Assembly (NCBI GenBank): GCA_949130485.1
Contig: OX422183.1
Span: 11,506,543 to 11,570,542, forward strand
Direction: 5' to 3'
DNA from: Agelas oroides
Taxonomy: Eukaryota > Porifera > Demospongiae > Agelasida > Agelasidae
DNA length: 64,000 bases
In this document: positions 45,944 through 58,471 of the stretch, one piece after another
Position numbering within the stretch: position 1 is the stretch's first letter
Layout: every line of letters begins with the position of its first letter
The notes under the pieces: model-generated
Seen by the model: the letters and a program-made list of their open reading frames with translations, nothing else
Told to the model about the DNA's origin: nothing
The model's database searches: none
Made by a program: the position numbers and the translations under genes

Positions 45944-46894
45944 GGTAGGACTGGAGTGAAAAATCAGTTCTTAGATTTTCTTGATATGTGTTCTGTATGT
46001 ACAGAACATCAAACTATGTTGAAAACTCGAGTATGGTGTAGAATAACAGTGTACTATTGGAGATACAGGCTTCCGTTTCGTTGCCAGGCTGTGGTTAACG
46101 GTACATAATAATTGCGTTCCAATGACATAACCGGCACGCCATACACACGCGTCCGTATGCAATGTTTACACGTACGAGCTAATTATTGCATTCTTTTGGC
46201 AGTTACGCGTTACTAAGGTAAGGTGGGTAGGGCTCCAGACTGAACCGCTGATGCAGCATCTATCCTATTTGACGCACAACAACACGTCACAGATGCTGCG
46301 CAAGGTTGAATTTACGGCCTGGTTGCCTCGCTGTTGGTTTCTGGCCGACATCTCGCAGTAGCCTTCAGTCAAGCAGGTAAATTGCACACTAAGATGTACA
46401 GGGGACTAGAGTTCGATAAGAATAATTGGAGTTGTGAATGTTGTATGGCTACCGAATTTGAGATGTACGTTGTTATAGCAGCCATCTAGCGTATAATCGG
46501 AGGCCGACTTCCGCGCAGTTTTGTGCATGCTCGCAGAATGCTGATTGTAATTTTGAGTGAAAACAGAAACAGAGCAGACACGGAGAATGCTAAGAAGGCG
46601 GACTCTGGTACAATGGCTGCGCGCACTAAATGTATCATCCTACCGCAATCGCAGATCTCATAGCTTGTTCCTAGACAAAGTTAAAAGCAAAACCAGAAAT
46701 TATAGTTATTTACCAAAAAATTAATAAACACTTACAGGAAGTGATGAATATGCATGAACCTTGCTGTGGAATAAGAGAACTAGTTAGATAGTATACGTTC
46801 TCAGTTTGGTCTCTACTGAATACACAGTTTTGAAGTTATGTATAATTGTTTCAAAATGTCAAATTTCAAAATTTCACTCAGATCCGGTCCTACC
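45944..46894. mobile_element. TTAA-flanked DNA element
   Basis: Ends GGTAGGACTGGAGTGAAA and complement (TTTCACTCAGATCCGGTCCTACC), flanked by TTAA at 45940-45943 and 46895-46898. A TTAA target is typical of piggyBac, though the end bases differ from the usual CCC start. No transposase frame. Confidence 0.55.
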
Positions 46895-47363
46895 TTAAGA
46901 TGATACCAATACAACAATGATACAATGTACCATCTTTCGGCCGATAGTCAGCAAAGTTCTGAGTTGCTTAAGTATGGTGTTCAAAGGCAAGGTCAAAGGT
47001 CAATTATTTTTGTCGCAGCCTTGTGCAAAATAAGCGATAGACATAAAAAAGTGTAGCCTACCGTTGTGTAGAGCGCAAGGCGAGGATATGCATGTATACA
47101 TACACATCAGATCCATGTAAACCCCCTTCTAAAAATCCCGTCTACCGGCCTGCTTTATGTTGCATATAAACCGTAGACAGTTATGGAAATGAAGGCACAA
47201 TGGTAACTTACCTTTGCAAAATGATGTAGCTGTTAACATCACAGTAAATGCAATGAGAGCCATGATTTGCCATCATCACGAGATTACATGTATGAATGCA
47301 ATTAGCTATATAGATGCTGCGCCCATGTGCCCGCATGTGACACGGGCTGTCACTGTTACTGCG
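46895..47363. other. Gene-free upstream flank of receptor 2
   Basis: No coding region or repeat recognised. Confidence 0.4.
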
Positions 47364-47424
47364 TAGTCTCGTGCCCCGCCCGCGCGCGCCTCCCGGCGAG
47401 AGGTGGGGTCTGGGGACGAGACTA
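47364..47424. mobile_element. 61-bp foldback micro-MITE with 9-bp duplication
   Basis: TAGTCTCGTGCCCCGCCC... paired with ...GTCTGGGGACGAGACTA, flanked by GTTACTGCG (47355-47363 and 47425-47433). Its ends match the 297-bp MULE-like element at 9291-9587. Confidence 0.85.
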
Positions 47425-47480
47425 GTTACTGCGTAGGACCTCAAATGCTGGACAGCTTTGCCTGAAAGTTGCTGTGTACT

Positions 47481-50400
47481 ATGGGCGAACCGAGTTTGTT
47501 TACGGTCAACCTACTCGTTCCGCTGGCCATTGTTGCAATGTTAACAAAGTCAAGTACGTAAGTTAACCGTTTAAATATTGGCGGCCGCAGGGTGTTTTGG
47601 AATCTAACCTCTGTCCACGTTTCAACCTTATCCTAGTCTCTTTCCCTTAATCTGCCTATCCCATAGGTCTTACTTCTGATTCCCATAATTGTGTTGCAAC
47701 CATTCGATATGGGGGGATGGGGGTCACATGCAGGATACCAAATTCATTCACCCAGAAACTATAGCCTCATTCACAGGCCTTCTTTGACTTGTTCATTGCT
47801 CACAGTATACATAAATTTTGGCTTGACATCCCTAGGAAAGCCTCGTACCCAGGCCGTTCGTAGGAGAAACGGCCTGGCAACCTCCCTGAGTTCAAACTGT
47901 ATACTGATATGATGTCAAGGAGATTACAGCTGCACCCATACAAGCCATGAATATTGGATAATGCATGTGATATTTGATCGTAGCCACGTGACTGTTCGTA
48001 ATGTGCAAGCGCGTTGTTGTTGCCAGCAAGACTCGTTACAGGCTTACAAGTTATATAATTTGCATGGTTGCTGTCTTGTCATCTGTAGACGCACCGCTTG
48101 CAGAAGACTCCCTCTCGCTCGCCGATGTCGATACACCCAACTGATAGTAAGTGACCGCTACTCTCGAACAGATCCTTGCTTGTAAAAAAACCGTTTTGTC
48201 CGAAGGTACTGTAGTAGTTGCACACAAGTCAGCAGAAGGAGTTCGAACAAAACCGTCATTCCAAGCGCTAGCGGTATGGGTACAGTATATTCGTTATACT
48301 GTGATGCATTTATGATGCAGTTGAAATTCTACAACTGTCACGTGAAGCATTCTGAAATCTGATTGGTACTGCCAACTCCAGAGCAGCGGAAGTCAACAGG
48401 ATAAGTTGCCAGGCCGTTTCTCCTACGAATGGCCTGGGTACGAGGCTATCCTAGGACAGACAGTAGTTTACAGATATTTCCGGAAAATTTTGAAATTTAC
48501 AACAGAGTACAGAGATATCCTAGTGTGTCAATACCCCCTGGGACAGTGACTGAAAAAATCATCCATGGGGGGACCCTATGGAATAACCTAATGTCATTGT
48601 GTTCAACACACAAAGGACAAACACCATCCCTTATTATCCTTTATTGGGGCGAGCCTGAGCGAGCCCCACACTAGCGTGACTTCATTGCGCACATGCGTAT
48701 GTATGTTTGCTTGCTTGCTTGGACCGACCACTTACCGTAAATTTTAAATGAGCGCGTTCAAATATTTCATGAAGATCGATATCGTCCGTCATCGTGAAGC
48801 ATGTGAAGGTCTGATTGTCAGAGTGCAGCATCGGCGACTGGAGCGAAGACGTCCTGAAAATTGAACGAGGTAGCCTCAATAGGTGAAGGGCAATGCTGGG
48901 CTACTGCCAGAGTGCAGCGTTGGCAACCGTAGCGGAGACGGCCAGTGAAGTTTAAACACACGGCACCTTCTTGTTTGTCACAGCAGCTCCGGACCGACCA
49001 TCAACGGCAGGCTGCTCGCAGACCGTACAAAATTATACACGGCGGGTTGAGGTAAGAGTCGTGCATAAACGACACTCATAAACGCTAGCGATTCAGCTCA
49101 TCATTTCAGCGTGAAGCTTAGTCTATTCATGTGCATGTTAGCTGCTTGCTCAGGCTCGCCCCCACAATGTTCTACATTTTCTAGTATGTACTGGTTGTAG
49201 CTCAGTGGTCATAGGACTGGCAGCTCAAGGGGTTAGAATTAGCAGCAATTGCCAGCTTTTCACTTTTTTTTGCCTCACAACATGAACGAAACCTGTCTTT
49301 ATTTCCAGCTGAGGCAAGATATGAAAGCATTGTATACATGTATATAATAAAATTAAGTCCATGCATGTAATCTTACTTCCTTCTAATGGGAATCGAAATA
49401 GAAACAAATGTAAGATTGGGTGAGCTATTTCGATTCCTGGTTACTAGGATTGCCGACATACGTATGGCTGCCAGAGTTGGGGGGTGGGGTCCGAGCGCAA
49501 AGCGCAAGGCGTCGCCAAGCGTAAAACGTGAGGCGGAGAGATGCTCCCAACGCTAGCAGTAGGCTGGCGAGCTTCAGCATTGAGGGGCCAATTTGCTCTT
49601 TTATAGAGACATAGCTACTTCATCATTGTGGGACCATGGTGTCGCAGTTATGCATGTACTGACAGAGTAGCAGTCATGTGGGTAGATGGCCACACCACAT
49701 ACAGAGCTTTGCAAGTTGCTTGTCCAGAAACTACTAGCAATAGGCGTTGACATACTCAATTAGTGGTGCCTTGACTGAGACTGAAATGTACACACCATAT
49801 ATTTATGTACACACACACTTACACACACACACTTACACACACACACACACACACACACTCACAGGCTGTGCATGTTGTTCCGATAAACCTGTCGTTGAAG
49901 ATTCCTGTTATGCAGGAACAACAGGAACTTTGATTTGGAATCCACCTGAGTCCTGTAGCAATGTGAACAGCTATGAGGTGCTATATACAAAGGCTATGTG
50001 TAGTACATCAGATGCAAATGTGGAAACAGTCAGTTTAACAAATGAAACCACTGTTTTTATGACATCGTCTTCTGATGTTTACTGCATCCAAGTGAGAGCT
50101 GTGATTAATGAGAATTGTTATTCAAGATACAGCACATGTGCTCAAGTTGCATCACTGGAACAAGGTATAAAATGCAGATGTTACTGTGCTTTTTCAATGA
50201 ATCAGATCTGGATGGGTTGACTCAGGCGAACTTCTCAGGTGTGTTAAGGACTGGGTCAGAAAAGGGCCCTCATTAAGATATGCTGTTTTGTGAATAACTC
50301 CACTTCAATACCCCAGATGGGTTAATTGATCTCCACATTATTTAAATCTCCCGGTTCTAATAGGGCCCCCACCCACTTTTGGGATCACGTGATCTAGTTT

Positions 50401-53400
50401 TTGGAATTGGGTCGCTAGACGCGTTTGCTGAAAGGCGGTTATTGTACGGACTAGCAATGGCTTTCATACTTGCACGCAGAAAAGATCTCGTAGTGACCTA
50501 ATCTGCCATAGCTGTGGAAGTGATTTCGTACTACCGCCTCTGAGAAAAACGTGTAATTCTAATTAATGCACACCACGAAAAACAGCATTTTTGCTCATAG
50601 CTCAGAAGTGGTGGTACAAAATGACTTCCACAGCTAATACATGTTACCTAGGCTTACCTAGTTTTCAAAAAACGTGGTACAGTTGGAAACAATTGCGGTT
50701 TAAATAACCGCCTTTTGCGTTTTATACCTCCCGACGTGGATCGGTGTGGAAGCCATATTCCAGCAATAAGTAGGTGGGCATGGTCAAGATTTTACCACAT
50801 GACAGAGAAGAGGTGTGGTGATATACCAAAACAGTTTGCACTCTTGCAGCAACTTTGGATACTGATATATATCACTCCAAATACTGCATAAATTAGCTCT
50901 GCTAACTCTGGTCCCAGTCCTTAACTCACCTGAGTTAGGCATGGGATATGTTGTTTTTGCCCTAGATATACAGGTATTTATGAAAATCAATAATGTGTAT
51001 TATGTATAAATCTAAAAGACCAGATGACACTTGATATGTGTATATATGAAGCCCTAAGCTATACACACGGTACCATGGAAACTGCATTTGTGGGCGTGGC
51101 TATCAATTATCACTAATATCAATTATACTGATTGTCAAAGGCGGAACAGAAGACAATGGTCGCTCACTACCAAACTTGCTATACTGATGGTACTATACAT
51201 GGAAGTATCTGGAAGAAACAGCAGCCTCCTACAGTATTCCTACATGATGCCAAAAACCATAAATATTTGCTAGCAGTGAGACACTACGCACGCTACAGAA
51301 GCACCACCAACAACAAGCTTACCTTCTTCCAGAAAGTTTTGATGGTAAGCAATCCTTCAAGCCATCTCCAATTGTTTTGTTTGGCGTTCTTCTGTTCCGC
51401 CTCGACACAAACAGTTCTCACGCGTACGGTCAGCAGTACAGAGTACAAAGGTCACTTGCAGTTGAAGCGCTCAACCACTGAACGGCATATAAAGACCACG
51501 CTTCTGTGTCCTACGTACAGCTTACAGGCCGCAGAACTCATTCGTGGGAATATGACAACGATATAGTTGCAGGGTACGATGTAGAAAGCCACGATATTCA
51601 CTCCCATTTTACGGTTACACCCACTTCTGTTAGTCATGTGAGCTTTATGTTGCGGGTACGTAAAAATTAAATCCCATGCCTTAATCGCCCTGAGGATATT
51701 ATTTTTATACCAATTTTCAAACTTGAAGAACAGGCTCTCTCTGCCAAAAATCACTGGTATCAACTGCCAGAGATTTCAGGTTTCTGCTTCACTGCATACT
51801 GTTAGTTTCTTTTCCTCTGCACATTTCAAATTGCTTGGTGACCTTGCCTCATCTGAGATCCGACCATACAATATTGGTCCCCCCAAAAATGGCTGTTGTT
51901 ACACAATGTAACAGAGTTGGATTTTGTGACTCGGCTACATAACGCAAGAACACTTGCCAAAGCAATGTGACCTCATTTGCTTGTTTATGATTTTCAGCTA
52001 GGATCTGCTATATAGCTATAGACACCGTGCCATTTGTATTAGCCTCGTTCCCAGGCTCTCCCCTCGCCCCGACGAAAAATAAAAACGGAGGGGGAGAGCC
52101 TGGGACCGATTCGCACATGATATCGCGGCACGAGGACGTCACAGCAATAATTACAAAAGTCGTGATGCAATTATGCAGCCATGTGATTGGCGGACTCGAA
52201 CAGCTACGATATTACTACTGAAACAAGTGAGCTGTGAGGGCACGGCTCAAACAGCAGTGACGGCGGAGAAGTACCCAGTACGTAGGTAAGACTTTGGCTA
52301 TTCACTGTTACCATGTTCCGCTTTAAAAAAAATTGCTACGAGGCTATGAAGAAAGACTTTAGTTGGCTAGCGCTACACTCTGGCGTACAAAATAAACTCA
52401 CAACCACATTTTAAAGCTCCAACATGGCTGCACAACAATAAACGAGTTGTAGTAACAAACTCCTGAGCTGAGAGTACTTCGCGGCTACTTCGCGGTCTTC
52501 ATGTGAGTGACGTTTCAGGTTATTTAATGGTTAGTGCAAAGTCGTCGTGCCGCAATATCACGTACAAATCGATCCCAGGTTCTTTATTATGATTATACCG
52601 TAATCTCGTGAAAGAGCACTCAGGGGCAAAGCACCTTACAAATATACCAATAAGGGGGCTGGGTGCTCTTTTAAGTGTTTCCATGAAAGAGTGCCCATGT
52701 CATGTTTACAGTGACTCGATGCACTCGATGCAAATAATTGGACAAGCAATAACATATAGTGGAGCTCCCAGCAGTTTTGAAGTCAAGTTCTGACAGCACA
52801 CAACACTCTAAATGACATCATGTCACCGTGAGCATGGTGTGGCTTGTAGTGTGCACTGGATTAGCTAGTCTCTCTATGCAAAGCAACCTAGCTTGTAGTA
52901 ACCTTCTGTGAAGTACAACACAAAGTTTCTTACCTCAGATATGCAAAGTGCTTGAGGCTGTGCTTCTTAAGACTCAACGAGTGCACTGTATCAGTCGCAC
53001 AAAGCTCGCTCCAGGGTGGGCACTCATTTGAGTAAACTTTAACCCTATACAGGAAATTGGGCAAAAAGTAGGGGGTGGGTGCTTTTCGAGGGTTTCACAA
53101 CACAACAGTATACTATACACCTGCACAGGGAGACTGGGAAATTTTGCTATTAAAATATTTTTGTCAGGGTAATGAATGCTGAAAAATACATATTGTTGAA
53201 CCATATAGAGTATCGAAATATTTTTAGTCATTAATTAGTACATATATACAGCGAGTTGTGCTGAACATTGTGTATACGTACTTCTGGATATACTATGTAT
53301 TTTATATGATTGCATACTTGCAGATCAGGTTTTCAATTTGACAATGTATGGAGAATTATGTATTCCTGTGAGCCTATGTCAGCAGGACCACACATCCAAA

Positions 53401-56400
53401 ATAATACTCAGCAACTCTCGGGAACATTTTCACCTAATTTGGAGTGAATTGGAATTGAGACACAACGTGAATCAGACATATGATAACAGAACTGATACAT
53501 TTTACTTCTGCTTTCGTAATGTGACTGAGGATTTCCTCTTCCTGGAATACTGTGATGTGACGCAATCTTGTGAAAGTGGCTCGACTTTCTGCTGCAGTGT
53601 TTGGGCTGAGTTTGTTTCAAGAACACATGTGAATGTGGCTGGCAATAGAGGTAAGGATTTCTTGACTGATGAGAATGGACTTCATTCAGAATTTGCTTGT
53701 CAACACAAGTCTCTCAGAATATTGGTTGGTTGTCCTATAAATGACAGCACGTAATCCAATCAATCTTGTAGTTAACTTGTAGTTTCCACATGTGCCATCC
53801 CACTTAGACTCATTCCTAGGCCCTGCCCAGCTTTCTGTTGCTTCCGGAACTAGGAACGAGAGTAGCAGCCATGTTGCTGGTCAACATATCGGCTTTGTTG
53901 GACTGTGTTCTTAACCCGTGGAAAAAATTGCCAGTACATGTTGGGGTATATACCTGCGTGGGAAACATGGTTCTATAATTATGTTGCACTTATTCTCACA
54001 CTAGAGTGATATTTGTCTGTGTTATAAATGATTGTACTTCTACCTGCTCACAATCATGTGAAATGGCTATAAACATTGTGTTGTTTAGAACTGTTCGTAG
54101 ATGTATGCTGAGTCATTTTGCCTTATTGACAGATGGTGGATGTTCAGACTCTCTGCTTGCTATCATGCAGTTTGGTAAGGGTAGCACAAGTATAACCATG
54201 CAGTGCTTTAAAATTTTAATGCAAAGTGTATTGGGGTAAGTCAAATAGCACAAAGGCTAATGCAGGAACTTTCCTAGCAGCATAAGAAACAAAACAGCAA
54301 AGCAAAAAGAAATAATATGTACAGTATTACACACATTAATTGAATAGGCTGAGATAACACCAAACTCACAAGAGCTGCCATGTTTTGCCTTGTTCCTATA
54401 CCACTACTAGCTTTTTCTGTGCAGACTAGATGAGGGCCTGCAGGCTAACAATTGCAAGGAGCTAAGCTTTTAGAGACAATTATGTACATGTTCACAAATG
54501 TAAAAATGATCAATCCTCAAGTTTTGCAGAGTGTATAGTCTGCCAGTGTTGTGTAGATCAATGATAGAAAAGTTATTATGAACGCATGCAATAATGTACA
54601 TTGATCAAACCTACACATATCCATGTCTTATTCTTTCACCTCAAATTTTACGTAAATATAATTATGTACCTTTGTATGCTTCTGCATAAGAGCATGAAGT
54701 ATGCTTATATGGACTATACTCCTCCACAGATGCAATAACACTGCCAACATCAAGAGTCTCCACAACACCAGGTTAGCTCCAGCAGCTGGATTACTCGGAG
54801 TGTGTACAAAAATCTCAACAAGATTATTCTTTCTCCTGACAACAGATACAACATCCATTACACAAAGCAGTATATCTCCATGTAAGCTCTTTGTATAGCA
54901 AATTATTGCTTCTATATTAATATGCTACAACTGTTATCTTACTATGGATATAAATCAGGATCAGCTGCATTACAGATTAAAGTGCAACAGCAGCAACTAT
55001 CTTCACGAACCAATGTGTAAACATGTATACCCATACCCCCTGCCTTACTATGAGTGCAACAAACAGAAATCTCCTGACAGTGGTGACTTTAGGGCTAAAA
55101 TTTAATAAGTTGCTTTTGCACCAAGCAATGCTTGCAAAATGCTATGTTGAACAACAGTGATGCTGAATTTGCTTACAGTAATCAACAGCAAATACTTATC
55201 AATTTCTGTCTGCTTCTAACTTCCACTTCCCGGACTCTAACTTTCTTACTCCATTTATGTGTGGCAGCCTCCAACTTTGATAGCTTCTGGACAAAATTAC
55301 TGGTGATGGTATTAGTACCATACTTTTACCGGTACGTATATGTAGAGTGACAGAGGTGTAGCTGTCTGTGGGCATCTAAGGGTGTCTTTAGATTGTGTAC
55401 TCCTGTTGACAGTTCTTTGTGATCCTTGTGAAAAATGTCTTTGTCTAGCAATCCATGCATGCACACTGAAACATGTTACATCTCATTGCCATTCTCAGGC
55501 ACAAATCCCTTTAGAATGATTGCAACTGGTATTTCTCACTTTCCATAGCTTCTCCTCATGGATGTTTATTAGTGTGGCTGGAAGTCCTGCTCTCAGAAGA
55601 GTTTAATTGTTGCTATTGTAGTTGACCTTTATAAGTAAACTTTTCTTCTCATTTTTTGAACCAGTTATAGTTAACCATCTGACTCCATATCACTGCATGC
55701 AATGTAGTTTTAAAGACAAGTTTCTACCATCAAAATCTCCACGGGAGCTTATGGATCCCTATTATACATAATGCAGAGCAGTTTCTGTAGCTATACTAGC
55801 CAGATAAACATTGCTTAACCATATTTATTCGTAAACCCTGCCAGCTGAAAGATTCACATGTACTTGTACAACTTTTATCATCCTAAACCCATGTGATGAG
55901 CATGTGTACACGTATTGTGATAATTATCTGTTAGTATATCTAGTTACTCTAGTATGTTTAATGATGATTATCTCACAACAGATACTAGTGTGATGTCTAG
56001 TAGTACTCCAGTTGCAACACCAAACACACCACAAGGTATTGATGAGGTACAAAATTATCAGCTGGCAAATTACTGTGACCAGATGCTGTGGCAATGCTCA
56101 TCACAATTTTGTGCAGCTACTATATGGGTGGCGTTGATTTAGGAGTAGGATCAGCATGAACACCAGTCCTGTATGTCAGTAATGTTTACATAAGTGAGTT
56201 GTTTATTCTGAAGTTATGATATCAGATTGACTAGGGCAATCATTTGGTCCAGTCTAGCCTTAGTTCATGACTCAATCTTTTGTCTGACAGATGACGACTT
56301 GATGATAGTTCTTGGTGCTCTTCTTCCAATTGCCGGTATCACCATTTTTGTTGTAACACTGACAGTATTCTGCTGCTGCTATCGGCATCTCACCAAAAAG

Positions 56401-56592
56401 ACACCACATTACCACGTAAGTGACAGCTATTTGATATCTGAATAGTTGGTTGTATAAGTATCCACTCTGTTCAGAAAAGGCACATTTCCCCCCACACAGG
56501 TTATGGAGCAGCAGCAGCCCAAACTTGAACTTAAGCCAGCTGTATACAGATCACAGGAGGACATGACTAGTGCTAAAGTAGTTCATTCATAG
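47481..56592 (+). CDS. Receptor 2: Cys-rich FN3-like type I membrane receptor
   Basis: Probable exons: 47481-47553 (signal peptide, MGEPSLFTVNLLVPLAIVAM; a donor GTACGT gives phase 1, while the next GTAAGT would give phase 2); 49865-50164 (FN3-like domain with LIWNPPESC, YEVLYT, YCIQVRAV and many Cys); 53324-53650 (second Cys-rich domain, several N-glycosylation sites such as NQT and NRT); 54133-54174, 54730-54771 and 55982-56035 (short Ser/Thr/Pro stalk exons); 56291-56415 (TM, VLGALLPIAGITIFVVTLTV, then CCCYRH); 56500-56592 (tail ...KPAVYRSQEDM...). All ectodomain exons start and end in phase 1; the TM-tail junction is phase 0. Function: cell-surface recognition or adhesion, with a short tail holding one tyrosine. 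The signal exon is the least certain part, being 2.3 kb upstream with two repeats in the intron. Confidence 0.65.
47838..48448. mobile_element. Non-autonomous MULE-like element, TAGCCTCG ends
   Basis: 44-bp ends (aGCCTCGTACCCAGGCC...) inverted at 48405-48448. Flanks tccctagga / tcctaggac match with one shift. Lies in the first intron of receptor 2. Confidence 0.65.
48646..49163. mobile_element. GGGGCGAGCCTGAGC-ended element
   Basis: 15-16-bp inverted ends; an internal block (cagagtgcagc..tggc..ac) occurs twice (about 48820 and 48910). No clear target duplication. Confidence 0.45.
49808..49862. repeat. Microsatellite (CA)n just before an exon
   Basis: The CA tract ends 2 bases before the acceptor of the FN3-like exon (49865), partly taking the place of a polypyrimidine tract. 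Confidence 0.85.
50234..50935. mobile_element. CTCAGGTG-ended foldback element in receptor 2 intron
   Basis: CTCAGGTGTGTTAAGGACTG and complement at 50908-50935; a second inner pair (aaaggcggttatt / aataaccgccttt) at about 50432 and 50704. No frame. Confidence 0.7.
51000..52039. other. Intron sequence without recognised feature
   Basis: An inverted pair (ggcggaacagaa at 51140 and ttctgttccgcc at 51388) suggests another decayed element. Frames at 51132-51566 have no known motif. Confidence 0.4.
52040..52110. mobile_element. TAGCCTCG foldback element, damaged right end
   Basis: TAGCCTCGTTCCCAGGCTC pairs with GAGAGCCTGGGACCGA; the last bases of the right arm are lost. Confidence 0.55.
52598..53109. 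mobile_element. TA-flanked MITE, CCGTAATCTC family, long copy
   Basis: Same family as in units A-D but with the inner part (cactttgc..gagcttaattgag-like) in the opposite orientation relative to the ends, and with extra sequence (52740-52920). Lies in the receptor 2 intron. Confidence 0.65.
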
Positions 56593-56770
56593 TTCAGGAA
56601 CTCCCACAATAGTTTAATTTCATTCATCTTTAGGTTTACCCTAGGTATGCACATACAGATTATGGCGCTATCTCCCATGACATGAATATTATTACCAAAG
56701 TTGGCAGCCACTACAATATAATACCGTTCATTCTTCAAGTCAGAGATTAAAATTATGATTTGTAAGGAAA

Positions 56771-58432
56771 ATGCCACTCCTAAAGACAAATTTCGTGCAG
56801 TGGCTATTCCTGGCCATGGTCACCCACTCCTTGGAATTGTCACTAGGTAAGTTACTGCACATTGTATAAAACAGTCAAGGGGTGGGGCATGTAACTGAGC
56901 AGCTTCTTGCATGCAAATTTCATTGTAGCTCCACCATGTGTGATAGCAATAGCTTATATATCTAGATCCCAAGTTAGGCACCAGTAGCTAACTACTGCCA
57001 TAATTATGCTGATATAATTATGGATTATATATGAACTATAGCTTGGGTGCCCTTAGGTGAAGCAAATTTAGTCCCCTATCATCCTCCAATCTTGACCAAG
57101 TTGTAGTCTTACATCCTCAAAATGATGCTCCTGCAATAAGGTACATTGTGCCGTGTATGATTTGGAGTGTACATGCCTGTACAGGTTACACCAAGATCAA
57201 CTACAAATTTTGAACTTATATATATTATGCAGGACAAAATGTGGTCTTCATGCGTCAGCCACAAGATACTGAAGCGGTCAGCGGCACTGATGCCTTCTTT
57301 CCCTGCACCTACACTGGTACAAGAGGAGCACCACATTGGTCAGTGAATCAGACACGTACATACCCTGTGAGTGCATTGCCTTCAGGACACAGCCACAATG
57401 ACACTGGACTGATTGTTCACAGTGTGGATATATCCATGAATGCAACCAAGTACCAGTGTTGCTTTGAATTTCATGTTGGCCAAGGAGTCATTGAACCAAT
57501 CTGCAGCACAGTAGGAATGCTAATCATCATCACTGCAGGTCAGAATTTTTTTTTTTTAAATCACCCTAAAATGGATACGGCCAGCCACTTGACTGCTGCT
57601 TTGCATGAAATAGGTTGCCCCCATAGTCTGCGCTGTCCTGTATACTGTGTGACTATATGAATTGCACTGTTGTATTACATGATGACATGAAACAACAGTA
57701 CCTACTAGGGATATCGGATTCTGATTGTTTATGTTACTGGCCATGGCCTAAATTGCTGCCTACAAGTAGCATGCTGTCACAAATAAGCAGAACTTTTTTA
57801 GCATGTAACCAGGCACTTCATGAAGTCTAGACTTGTTGGTTCTAGCCAAATGTTATGAATTTAACAAACCAGCAAGTTATCTTGCCTATAACCATTTGGA
57901 AACCGCGGCCTTTTTTGAGGCTGCTGGAAAATATATCTGCCATCACAGAGCCATATTTAAGCCTAGCACATGTTCAGCTACATTCTGATATTGCTTTATT
58001 CATTGTACTTGGCAGTAATACTCATTGCTGATTTGGACTGATCTGAATAGCTGATTATAATTCTCTTTCAGGTTTTACTCAGTATCCTACTTCAGTGGTA
58101 ACTACACCTGGTGAAGTGGGCAGATTTCTGTGCACAGTAGTTGCAACAAGTGTATGCAACATCCAGTGGAGAATCAACCACACACTCATAATAGACTCCG
58201 AAGCAGATGCATACAGTATCCCTGGTAGAGCAGGAACGGGGATGCTATCATCAACACTACACGTGCTTGCAGCACCACAACACAATAACAGTGAGGTTGA
58301 ATGTTGTACTTACAGCGAAACTGGAGAGGAAATTTGCACCAGCTCTGTGAATCTGACTATCACTGGTGTGCAAAACATACCAGGTTGGTGTGTGACTTTA
58401 TGTGTAACACACACACACACACACACATACGT

Positions 58433-58471
<39 letters not shown>

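Noticed and set aside
51132-51566. 144-codon frame in receptor 2 intron
   Set aside because: No recognisable domain and flanked by an inverted pair suggesting decayed repeat.
57157-57184. ATG at 57157 as start of receptor 3
   Set aside because: Not signal-like and has a weak donor; the exon at 56771-56846 has a proper signal peptide, a good donor and the right phase.
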